In this document: one piece after another, positions 50,995 through 61,520 of the stretch
How the letters are laid out: each line of letters begins with the position of its first letter
How positions within the stretch are numbered: position 1 is the first letter of the stretch
NCBI GenBank assembly: GCA_963682175.1
Contig: OY821784.1
Coordinates: 36,065,621-36,129,620, forward strand
Length of the DNA stretch: 64,000 nt
From: Triglochin maritima
Taxonomy: Eukaryota > Streptophyta > Magnoliopsida > Alismatales > Juncaginaceae
Direction of reading: 5' to 3'
Notes under the pieces: generated by a model
What the model was told of the DNA's origin: nothing
What the model saw: the letters and a program-made list of their open reading frames with translations, nothing else
Databases searched by the model: none
Made by a program: the position numbers and the translations under genes

Positions 50995-51971
50995 TTATAC
51001 AGGACGCCAAAGAGTATCAAACTATCATGAGAACGTCCAGACAATCACCGCCTGTTTATGCTCCGATTCTCAACTTGCTGAACTCATTTCAGTAAATTCT
51101 ATTATTTACCTGATGAGGAATGCAGACCATGTTTTGAGTGTTTAGGCAAATGACTATATGATTGTACAGGGCCCTCTTATCATTATTTAACTTTACAGGC
51201 CAATAAAATCAATTTATCTACTTTCTTATGCATGGACTATATGAGCATGTTTATTCATTTTGAAATGCTGTTGTGATTCAGGTTGTCTATAATATAATCA
51301 GTTGTTAAAACCTAAGTTTGTAAATTCTGTTCAAATGTTTTTGTAGTTTGGAGGTAGAAACATTATCAAAGGTAAATCAATATCTGTCTACCTTATTGTG
51401 AATTAGCGTATTGGAGGTGCTAACAGAAACAGTTGGGGTTGATGAAAATATTCTTTTGAAAATGGTGTGTTGGATTGAGTTGTTCAAGTTTTAAATAGTT
51501 CCCTTGTTATTTGTTAATAATTCTCTTGGTCTTCTAAATCCATGGCAAGTAACGATTACCCGGTAGAAAAATTATTCTTCTAATATTTGCTCCTTTTGAA
51601 ATCATTCCTCGTAAAACTGCTCTAGTTCTAAGTATACTATCTTAAAAAGCAACATAGGATGATTCTGGCTCATTAGAATACGAAGCATATATGATACCAA
51701 AGCATGTCGTCTAATCCAAAACAATTTGACAGTTATGCCTCCAATTAAGAACACCTTGAGTTCCAGCACAGATGAAGAAAACTAAAATGTTAAACCACTA
51801 ACGCATTTCAGTACTCCAAATATATTTTCATTAGTATTTAAACGACCCTTGTGCCTGGTCTCAGCCTACGTTGGAGCCGTTATTTACACTAAACACCTAA
51901 ACGATTTATAAAAAGGTTGGTTTGAAAGAATAACAGATTTTAAAAGTTCCCTCCAAATTGTAACGTCCATA
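50995..51971. other. CCD1 copy 2 3' flank and PPR upstream region
   Basis: AT-rich sequence. No RNA gene or repeat is recognised. Confidence 0.4.
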
Positions 51972-53889
51972 ATGCCTCCAAATCCTCTCCCTAACGTCTC
52001 CTCCCTTTGTGCGGCCCTCCGTTGGGCAATCGCGACCGCCCCCTCCTCCCTCCGCCTCGCTGAACCCCTCCACGCCCACATCCTAAGAACAAACCTCATC
52101 CCCACCCACCCTCCACTCTCCTCCCACCTCGCCGCCCTCTACTCCAAATCCCACCTCCCCGTCCCGGCCCTCCTCGCCTTCCTCCTCTCCCCACCCACCC
52201 CCCACTCCCTCCCCATCGCCCTCCGCTCCTCTGGACACCTCCTCTCCCCTCTTCTCTCGTCCTCCCTCCACTCCCTCTCCCTCAAAACCAACCTCCTCTC
52301 CTCCCCCTTCGTCTCCACCGCCCTCCTCGATGCCTACGCGAAATGCGGGTGCATTCGTCAAGCGAGGGAGGTGTTCGAGGGAATGGAGGGGAGGAGGAGT
52401 CGGGTGAGTTGGGGCGCGATGGTGGACGGGTATTGTCAGGTGGGGGGTTTGGATGAAGCGGTCGGGTTGGTGAGAATGGCGGTCGAAAAGGACAGGTTGA
52501 GTGACTTTGTGTTTGCTAGTGTTTTGAGAGGGTGTGGGGAGGCCACTAGGTTGGTGGTTGGGAGGATGGCTCATGGATGTTGCTTTAAGTGTGGGTTTCG
52601 GAGGTCGCCTTTCGTCGGGGCGATGCTCGTTTTCTTGTACTCCAGGTTCACCCGTCTGTTAATTTCTGACACGACATGATTTGTTTGTACCCGAGTTTCC
52701 TAAGAGTGTTGGTTTTTTTTAACATGATTAATTCTCAGAATATATATTGTTTTGTTAGGTATTTTCATTTTGAAGTGAAGTTTGAAACTTTGGAGTCGCT
52801 TTTGAAACGTATTTACTCTTTCTGTATTGAGTGTGTTGGTGAAATAGAGTTGGAATTTTGCTTGTAATCCATCTTTGTAAATATTGATGAATGAAAAATG
52901 GTTTGCTTAAATTTTGGACACTTAATTTGCTTGTACTTCCATTTTCTACTGTAAGTCTGTAGTGCTGAATTTAGTGCTTGACTGGAGTGACTAACGAAAT
53001 GATGTATTTTAAAGCCATAAAAGGTTTGATTTCCAAATTTTGCAAGTTTCGTGAAGGTTGATGTAAATTTGATTTATTAAGTTAGTGGTTCAACTTATTT
53101 GGTTGTGACGATTTCGAGTTAAAATTGACATTGTATTAATTTTTCAGGTGTGGCCTTATCGCAGACGCCTACAAGGTGTTTGACGAAACGTCTGAAAGGA
53201 ACGTGGGTCTGTGGAATGCCATGATTTCGGCTTGCGCACAACACGGTCACTTCCAAAACGCCTTCGAATTGTACCACCAAATGGACAAGTCACTTCCTAA
53301 CTTTGTGACATTTCTGCACCTCCTCCACGCTTGTAGCCATGCCGGTCTTGTAGACTCCGGCAAGCACTTCTTCCGCCTCATGAAAGAGAACCACGACATC
53401 GACGGTGGCCACCAACACTATGCTTGTATGGTTGACCTTCTCAGTCGGGCCGGTAGGCTTGGAGAAGCAGTTGAATTCATATCCAAAATGCCCATGAAAC
53501 CGAACGAGGAGGTGTGGGCGGCTTTGCTAACAGGTTGTCAGATTCATAATGACAAACCAACTGCCGCTTACGCGGTTTTAAACATGAAGAAAGATGGAGT
53601 AAGGGGGTCAGGCGCAAGTCTTTTGGTTTGTAGTGTTTATGCCACTGCAGGAGAATATAAAGCCGCGGCAGAGGCGAGAAAAGCGATAAGGGATGGAGGT
53701 TTGAGGAAGGAGAGAGGGATGAGTTGGGTTGAGTTGGGGAATGAAACTCACACTTTTACCTCCGGCGACCGGAAGAATAAGAGGATCAAGGAGATAATTA
53801 GGATGGTGGAGGTGTTGCAGGAAGAGATGAGAAAGTTTCCAAATCATGTAAATAAGTTTCTTTATTGCTTAAGCTTAGGGTGTGTTTGA
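51972..53889 (+). CDS. PLS-class pentatricopeptide repeat protein with E-type C-terminus (471 aa)
   Basis: Exons 51972-52645 and 53148-53889 join in phase (donor after CTCCAG; acceptor TTTTTCAG) to restore the PPR text YSRCGLIADAYKVFDE. Repeats are recognisable as HAHILRTNL, TALLDAYAKCGCIRQAREVF, VSWGAMVDGYCQVGGLDEAV, LWNAMISACAQHGHFQNAFE and VTFLHLLHACSHAGLVDSG, then MVDLLSRAGRLGEAVEFI. The C-terminus (EEVWAALLTGC, then RKERGMSWVELGNETHTFTSG) is the E/E+ domain; no DYW domain follows. Such proteins act in organelle RNA editing or processing. The first 110 or so residues are Ser/Pro/Leu-rich, coded by a strikingly C-rich strand, and could include an organelle-targeting sequence. At 471 aa it is short for the class. 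No specific orthologue is named. Confidence 0.88.
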
Positions 53890-54669
53890 AGGTGTTTTTT
53901 GTAAAGTTTAAAGAGCTTTCAAGTTTTATGATTTATGATTTCAAAATTTTCAAAAGTTCTTCACTTGTTTGATAAACTTGCCATTTTCAGATGGTAGCAG
54001 GCAAATTATTTAATTCATATGACATTTTCATTGTGCACTTATTTCAACTCATATGGAGTTTGAGGTGAAATGCATAGCTTAATGTTATTGTTTTGCATCA
54101 ATTTGAAATGGTTGAAATTAAACTAAGTCATGTTGATCTGATATCTATAATTTAACTCTCCATTTGCAATTTACGTTTATTGTATAGCGGGGTGCGTATC
54201 AAAGTACGTATCTTGAATAATTTGTTAATTCTCAATTGTGAATTCGTCAAAAACTCCATTTACAAACGATACACTTCAGTTCGAAAATGGAGGTATAATA
54301 TCATGTTAAACCATCACATCCAAGCACACAATTAAATTAAGGATGGTAGATGTCCATTGATGCCTATCAAGGGAAGGAATGAAACATGCATTAAGACTAA
54401 TGCTTTAAGTTGAGCAAGAAATTTCCACGCCATTTACCTTCACTTCTCATAAGTGAGCTGCGACTTTAAACTGGGAGTGACTCAATCTTAGTTTAACCGG
54501 GGCATATATAGGCTAGCAATTTGGGTTCCAGAATCCAGGGAAAACCCAAGTGATCACGTCGAGATCAATTAAGAGCCTATCTACAAGTACAATAAGGTAA
54601 TTTCGCACACACGACTTAAGCAAAAAAAAAAAAAAAAATTGCCACCCTAGCAAATAATTATAGACAACT
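53890..54669. other. convergent intergenic region between PPR and MYB
   Basis: Both neighbouring genes end into this stretch. It contains their 3' UTRs and an A-run near 54622. Nothing else is recognised. Confidence 0.45.
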
Positions 54670-55721
54670 TTAAATCCAACAATTATCATTGTTCCACTGA
54701 CTTTCCATTTTCAAAATCTCCTCCCATGCATCAACATGAGTAGTGTTATGATCATAGATGTTGACATAACTTTGCTCCCAACTACTTTTGTTGCTATTCT
54801 CCAAACTCACACTTTCCACTGGAGCTACAAGGTTATCAACCCTAACCCCTTCACTAACACAAATGTTGTCTATTGTTGAATCTCCAAATTTATTGCATGG
54901 TGGAGACACATATTGCTGGGGTTGATTAATGTTTTGGAGTTGAGAAATAGCCATGGGAATATTAAGATTAGAGGATGTGGTGATAGTTGGATTATTGTTC
55001 CTTAATCTTTTCCTTATGGTGGAGTTCCAGAAGTTCTTGATTTGGTTGTCTGTCCTTCCTGGCAAACGAGCTGCAATTTGTGACCACCTGCTTGTTTCAG
55101 ACATGTTAACGATAGTTAAGAATCACCACAATTGTTTAATATTTTGGACGGAACTGATTAAAGATCTACTATTTCTTTTATTCCAGTTAATAAGAAAGAT
55201 CTTGAATTAAAAAATAGATCCTAAAAGCTAAAGAAACGTATCCCGAGCAATTGCAATAATTATGTTCGTTGATATTCCTAGCACAATAGATGCTATATAT
55301 CACACATTCAGTCATAATTTGATGGAATTGTTTGATCTTAAAGTGAATATACGAATTCCGCACGTGAGGGATTATTTCTTGGTTTCGTCCAGCTCTTATT
55401 GTCAAGCTTGATCTGTAATATATGTAAGATAGGTTATTCTTACCAAGATATTTGTTCATATTTATCAATTTCTTACAATTACATATAATTTACGAAACAT
55501 GTCAAAATCGATAAATTCTTAGTTTTACAATAACCAAAATCAACGACTATACTTAGCCTAAATATCCAAGATCATGATTGGATTATGGTAGATGTGGGGT
55601 GTGCTAGCTTGAGGTTCAATTAGGATATATAGATAAATTAGAAAAGTTAAACCGAACAAGTAATTACATCCATTTTTGATATGTTTATTTTCTTTATTTG
55701 TTCTTGATGTCTCATTACTAG

Positions 55722-55778
<57 letters not shown>

Positions 55779-56791
55779 ATATCATTTGGACGATCTCAAT
55801 TAACTTGCATAATATATGACGGCTACTTATTTTAGACTAAAGGCCATTTAAAGAAATATATATATTCATGATTCCTAGTCTTGGACCACATACCTGCATG
55901 TTCTAATAAAGTGGGTAAATGTCCTTCGATTCAAGGAAAGTAAGGTGAAAAAAGGTTCAAAAAAAGACAATATGTTCCAATATGTACAAGCACAAGCACG
56001 ACTGGTCCTCCAAGTACATGTTAAACATAAGACTTAAAATCATCATATGCATGAGGAGTCGAGGACATGCATATATACGGTGTTATATATGATTAAGAAA
56101 TAATAACTTTTGTTTCTTTTTATGTGCAAAGGGCAAATTCGATCGGTTGATACGGAGTTCCAACAATAGTGAGTTTCATCTTGAAGTTTAATTAAAATTA
56201 ACAAGTTCAATTATGAATGAACAACTAATCACTATAGCCTGACCTTCACAAAATCATTTGAGGTTATATGACAATATACAAGTCTATTGTGGACATGCGC
56301 ATGCATGGTAGCTAGTATATATGGCACCATCATTTGTACTGATCTTTATGATACCTGTTATTATACATTTTGATATCATTTCTGATTAACCCATCTTCAT
56401 AAACCCCAAAAGATACATGATGATTTAGAAGTTGAAACATGAGAATTAGGTAGAGAAGAACTAACACATGTTGCTAAATATGAAGAGCTAGAACTACTAA
56501 CCTGTTGCCAACAATGGAGTGCAAGTGGATGGCAATCTCTACTTCATGAGGAGATAAAGCACCATGTTTGAGATCAGGCTTCAAGTAGTTCAACCAACGA
56601 AGCCTACAACTTTTACCACACCTTTGCAGACCAGCATTCCTTGAGATATCACTCCAACACCCTTGCCCATCATTCATCATGTACTTCATCAACTTATAGT
56701 CCTCCTCTGGTGACCACAACCCCTTCTTAAGCTTCAATTTCTCCTCCTCATTGCTACCCTTATTCCTCTTTTTTCTTATCTCATCTCCCAT
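54670..56791 (-). CDS. R2R3-MYB transcription factor, MYB46/MYB83-like (235 aa)
   Basis: Two minus-strand exons, 56502-56791 and 54670-55087, join in phase (GNR | [11 protein letters not shown]). The R2 repeat runs from [17 protein letters not shown] through [20 protein letters not shown] to LRWLNYL. R3 runs from [20 protein letters not shown] to [19 protein letters not shown]. The closest recalled texts are the secondary-wall regulators MYB46/MYB83 ([33 protein letters not shown]), which activate xylan, cellulose and lignin genes. The C-terminal half is Asn/Ser-rich and ends [11 protein letters not shown], a plausible activation region. Oddities: most R2R3-MYB genes have an intron inside R2 that is missing here, and R3 has [10 protein letters not shown] where EEE/DLIIRLHS is usual. 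The family rank is inference. Confidence 0.88.
55725..55774. repeat. (AT)25 microsatellite in the MYB intron
   Basis: An uninterrupted run of 25 AT units, and so likely to be length-variable. It lies within the 1.4-kb MYB intron. Confidence 0.95.
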
Positions 56792-59556
56792 CTCTCAACC
56801 CAAGTTATTACTCAATGTTTTGTTGTGGTGTGTGATTAATTAGTTGATATATAGTTTGTGCATGGACATGTTGCAGGAGCATGTAGTATATAAAAGGATG
56901 GGAGAGAATAGTGGGGGAATAGTGAGAGTGATGTTTCATCTTGTTGACATTGCGTAAAGCTTGGAAAATATGAAAATAATGCAATAGAAAGAGAAGGGTT
57001 AATTTGTTGTAGTTGTTGGGTCTATTTATTTCTAGACAGACTTCGTACAAGGTAGTGGGATTTAATTGAGGAAATATATTGTGCAGCCTCAATGACTACT
57101 TTTTTTTTGTTGTTAAGCAAGTCGGATTGTCCAATGTTAATTATATATCTACAATTTTTTACATCAGTACTTTTCATTTACATGAGAGTGTTACCATTTA
57201 TTGTCATGCATGCCTACCTTCCATTCTTATCATATATGTGCATCCATGTCTGTGTATTTCATGTTAGCTTTAGAGCTAGGTTTAAGAACTAAAAAGACAA
57301 TTGTAACATTGAATGTACATGTTGCATAATAATAAAAATCTTCAAGAATACATTGGTAAACTAAATTTATTTATTTTTTTCGAACAAATATATTTTTCTT
57401 ATCAAACTTTCGTCAACTATTTTCTTAATAAACTTTCAACGAATAATTTTTGATATATTTATATTGTACTTTTGTCAATCTTTATAGTGGTGTGGAGTTG
57501 CGAATTATACGAGAAGATAAGTGGAGGATTTTTTTATCATAAGAAAAAAGGTGAAACGAAGTTCCTAGTTTCGTTAGAGAAATAATTCCTAATCGTGGCC
57601 ACTAATTATGCTAGCTTTATATTTAAAATGGTTGATGTGATCTCAATAATTTACAGTCAAAAGGATTAATATGGTGTTCAATGACGTCGGTCTCATCATG
57701 TATGTGTATGCCTTTTAAATATCATATGATCATTTTTCTGAATTTATCAATGGTAAATTATTGAAGTAATAACATGATTATCCGACAATCAATGAATCTA
57801 CTTTTGGGTCTGACACAATGAGAATTAAACACGTTAAAAACATGATAGAACTAAACTATATTATATGTCCTCAATAAGTTTGTTGGTAGGTCAAAATAAT
57901 TGATTACAAAAGTATCGATTAAGATATGTGCATTGTGCAGGTGGGGGGCGGGGCTGCGGGGGATATATATCTTATAGGGGTGGAATATTCTTTAGTAATA
58001 TAAACTTTCCTTCAACATTTAAAAGTGTATTTCAATAAACTAATTGAAGCTCAAAATGCATGCATGTTCTAATGAGACCATAATATCATTGGCTCCCATG
58101 ATCATGAACCTATTAATGTACATGGAGTCCACTCGGTAATGGATGTGTAGGAGAGTAATTTTGAATTATAAGCATGTGCACAATATCAATTTTAGTCTTT
58201 TGGATATGTACGTACTTAAGCAAAAAAAAACTCAGTTACGAACGGATAACACCATCTTCAAATCGAACGCCAATGGAGTAATCGGTCAACTGATTTTTTA
58301 TCTTCATCTAATATCAAATAGTCAACATTGAGCATTTTGATATGATTTAGAATGGATAACACAAGTGATGAAGTTTAAGATTTGAGTAGATGTTTTCAAC
58401 TTTAGTTGGTGGGCCAGTACCCCCCGGGTCTATACGTTGGTCCACCCGTGTGTATAAGATCAATACCAAGTGCATGGGTACCGAGCCAAGTTTAATGTTT
58501 TGGATGTATAACAAACAAAAAACCTAAAAAACATATGTTCCTTGAATGTGGATAGCTAAGAAGCCTAGATCAATATTTTCTAGTGTTTTTGAATTTCTCG
58601 TTACTGTTCTAAGTTTCTTTGATATGTTATTCTAAAATCAGAATTGGACAACACAGAAGATTTGCAATAATAAGCCGGCTTTGGAAATAACATTTAAATA
58701 GTCAAATGTACTAGATATATAGAATCTAGAATTCAATAATAATGGAAAGTGTGAAAATTAACAGTGACAAAACATTTTTCATGGGAAAATGTGTGATAAT
58801 TTGCCACTAATTTAGGAAGGCAAATGCAATTTACTACGATTCCCTTAAGATGAGTAGTACTATCAGAATTTCTCTCAGATGCTAAAAACAAACAGCAAGC
58901 AGACAAACACTTGAACAAAAAACAATCCTTATTGCAGCCTCTTTGTTTACAACAATCGGATACATCATCTCATACAAGATATTGAAATGTAAATATATTA
59001 TACATGTATTATTGAATACAAGTACAACGATTTTCTGATGGTACGGTAATAATGGATTTGGATTTTGTAATGATTTAGAGAGATGCTTCCTTAGGCTCTC
59101 GTACGTATAAGCCAAAATAACTCTCTGATAACTGATTCTCTCTCTCCCAAATATTTGACCTGTGACATTTGATTTAACACAAAATATATTTATTGTGCCG
59201 GTGAACTACGTGCGTGTGTTCTCCTCCTTCACACTTCCTCCTGTATCAATGCTAGTCTTGTTTGTTGATTTCAACTTATTCGATGCCCACTGAAATAGTT
59301 TAATCCGTCGAAACAATTTGATACACTATGCGTAACAAATGTGTAATATATTAGAATTTGCTCGATATAATTTGTTTGAACATATCTTATACAACATGCC
59401 ATGTTACATAATAATGACTATGGTAACTAGTATTTTTACTTTCCCCCTAAAAATGCACTTTTTTCTTAAAAAAAATAAGACCGAAAGTTTTTTTCTTTTC
59501 CCTGCCTCTCCCATGTGAAGAAAGGTTACCACACATCTTTAAAATAAAAAGGTTTT
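56792..59556. other. MYB upstream region and long intergenic stretch
   Basis: A palindromic TATATA at about 56888-56894 lies about 100 bases upstream of the MYB ATG and could be its TATA box. The remainder is AT-rich, with a short GC-rich spot at 57941-57961 and one at 58415-58435. No gene is recognised. Confidence 0.4.
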
Positions 59557-59768
59557 TGTTAAAAATGATACGTCGAGAACCCAACCGGCGCCTCTTCCTC
59601 AACAGGCGCATCCCCTTCTCCGAACGGACGCAACGCTTCTTCCCCGAGGCAGCTCACCCAACGTTTAGATTTACACCCGTATAAAACACAATGTATTTTG
59701 AATTCAAATGTAATGTTGAAAACAGAAACAATATCCTCAATAAAACACAAACTCCTTGCGTTTCTTCA
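59557..59768 (+). repeat. candidate 5' LTR of the copia element
   Basis: This 212-bp candidate starts TGTTAAAAATG and ends TTTCTTCA, immediately before the primer-binding site. It contains a TATAAAA at 59681 and an AATAAAA-type signal near 59738. The right end is firm because of the adjacent primer site. The left end is a best guess without the 3' copy. Confidence 0.55.
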
Positions 59769-59780
59769 TGGTATCAGAGC
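59769..59780 (+). promoter_or_regulatory. primer-binding site for initiator tRNA-Met
   Basis: TGGTATCAGAGC is the standard plant copia primer-binding site, complementary to the 3' end of initiator tRNA-Met. Confidence 0.9.
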
Positions 59781-59948
59781 ATATTAGCTCGTGATCCTCA
59801 TCATCGGTGATCCTCAGAGTTCACTGAACTCATCATCGGATCCCTCAGACCACCCACAAACAAACCCACAAAAATCAACTCTCTTCTTCCTCGAGAGGGT
59901 TGAAGGAAAACCGCCCAACATCCATACCCAGGGGAAGGAAGGAAAATA

Positions 59949-61520
59949 ATGATGGATCAAGAAGCGATCGCTGCCCCCAGACTGGTTTCTCAACCACTCA
60001 ACGGACAGAATTACTTGTCGTGGGCGCGAGCTGTCACGCTGGCCCTCAGTGGGAAAGGAAAACTCGGACACATCACCGGGAATACAAATAAGCCAGATGG
60101 AGAGGGCACCGAGACAAAACAGGAGGAGTGGCAGGCAACGGACCACCTCGTGATGTCATGGCTCCTCAACTCCATGCAACCAAAGATCGGGGCGATCTTT
60201 CTCTACAAAAACTCTGCGAAAGAGCTCTGGGACTCTGTCCAGAATATATTCGGTAAATCACAAAACTTTGCTCATATTTTTAAACTAAAACAAGAGATCT
60301 CGCAGACAAAACAACAAGGACAGACCATCACGGAGTACCTCGGGGCACTTCAACGTGGATGGGATGAACTGTCCATTTACGAACCAGTGGCGATGGACCC
60401 AAAAACCATACTCGAACGCACGGAGAGGGATCACATCTACCAGTTCCTCATAGGACTTGACGGAAGCTATGAAGTCATCCGGAGTCAAGTCCTAATGACC
60501 GCCGAACTACCGGACCTCGGAACCATCATCGCGATGATCCAACGGGAGGAGTCCCGTCGGACCACCGCTCAGACCACCGACCATGCCTCAGAATCTCAGG
60601 CTTTTTACGTCGGAAAACCACAACCCAGTAAAACTAAACAAAAATATGGAAATAAGCCACAAGAAACTTGCGATAACTGTAAAAAAACAGGTCATAATAG
60701 AAACTCTTGCTGGTTCCTACACCCACATCTCCGACCGACAAGGGACGGAAAGGGAGATCATCGGAACCAAAAGAGAAACAGTGGCGGAGCGACAAGAAAT
60801 GGAGTGGCGGTGGCTAACCCTAGCAGAGAAGGGGAAAGGAAATGGGAAGACGAATCGGGTGTTCTTGCGGATCAGCGGGTTTTTATGAGCGCACAATCGG
60901 ACGGATCTCATGGTCGGCAACCCGACTACAACCGAACCCGACCCGATGGTTTTATATCCGCAAACAGCGGATCCAGTGGACCCGGATCTGGGTCTACACC
61001 GGATCTGGATCAGCTGCTGATCCAGTTAAATGCTTTTTTGCAGCAAACCCCCCAAAGATCAGGTAATTGTGCAGGTATAACTTACTCCCCACAAACTTTT
61101 TCTGTAGATACTTTCAGAAATATGCTTGATACAAGATCTAAATATAACAACCATTGGATTATTGACTCTGGAGCCACCGATCACATGACCGGAAATTCAT
61201 CCTTGTTACAAAATATTAAAAATAGTTCCAAAATGATTAACAAATTTGTAACTGTAGCAAATAACAATCAAGTTGAGATTAAGGGAATAGGAGAAACCAT
61301 GTTATTAAACCAAATAAACAAAGATGTATTGTATGTTCCAAACCTCTCTTCTAACCTTCTGTCTGTCGTAAGGATAACAAAACACCATAATTGTGATGTT
61401 GTATTTACCCCAAATGATGTATTTTTTCAGGATCGAGCTACAGGGAAGACGATTGGTAAAGGAGTCAACCACAACGGACTCTATATCTTAGATACTCAAA
61501 AAAATGCTTTTCATATTTGA
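59949..61520 (+). CDS. copia Gag-protease frame (523 aa) ending at an in-frame TGA
   Basis: The N-terminal Gag part has LNGQNYLSWARAVTLALSGK and KELWDSVQNIFGKSQN. A zinc knuckle CDNCKKTGHNRNSC follows near residue 238, and an aspartic protease motif WIIDSGATDHMTG near residue 402. The frame then reaches the start of the GAG-pre-integrase region and stops at TGA (61518-61520). The same reading frame continues into integrase without any shift, so the stop separates Gag-protease from the rest of pol. Confidence 0.9.
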   Translation: MMDQEAIAAPRLVSQPLNGQNYLSWARAVTLALSGKGKLGHITGNTNKPDGEGTETKQEEWQATDHLVMSWLLNSMQPKIGAIFLYKNSAKELWDSVQNIFGKSQNFAHIFKLKQEISQTKQQGQTITEYLGALQRGWDELSIYEPVAMDPKTILERTERDHIYQFLIGLDGSYEVIRSQVLMTAELPDLGTIIAMIQREESRRTTAQTTDHASESQAFYVGKPQPSKTKQKYGNKPQETCDNCKKTGHNRNSCWFLHPHLRPTRDGKGDHRNQKRNSGGATRNGVAVANPSREGERKWEDESGVLADQRVFMSAQSDGSHGRQPDYNRTRPDGFISANSGSSGPGSGSTPDLDQLLIQLNAFLQQTPQRSGNCAGITYSPQTFSVDTFRNMLDTRSKYNNHWIIDSGATDHMTGNSSLLQNIKNSSKMINKFVTVANNNQVEIKGIGETMLLNQINKDVLYVPNLSSNLLSVVRITKHHNCDVVFTPNDVFFQDRATGKTIGKGVNHNGLYILDTQKNAFHI

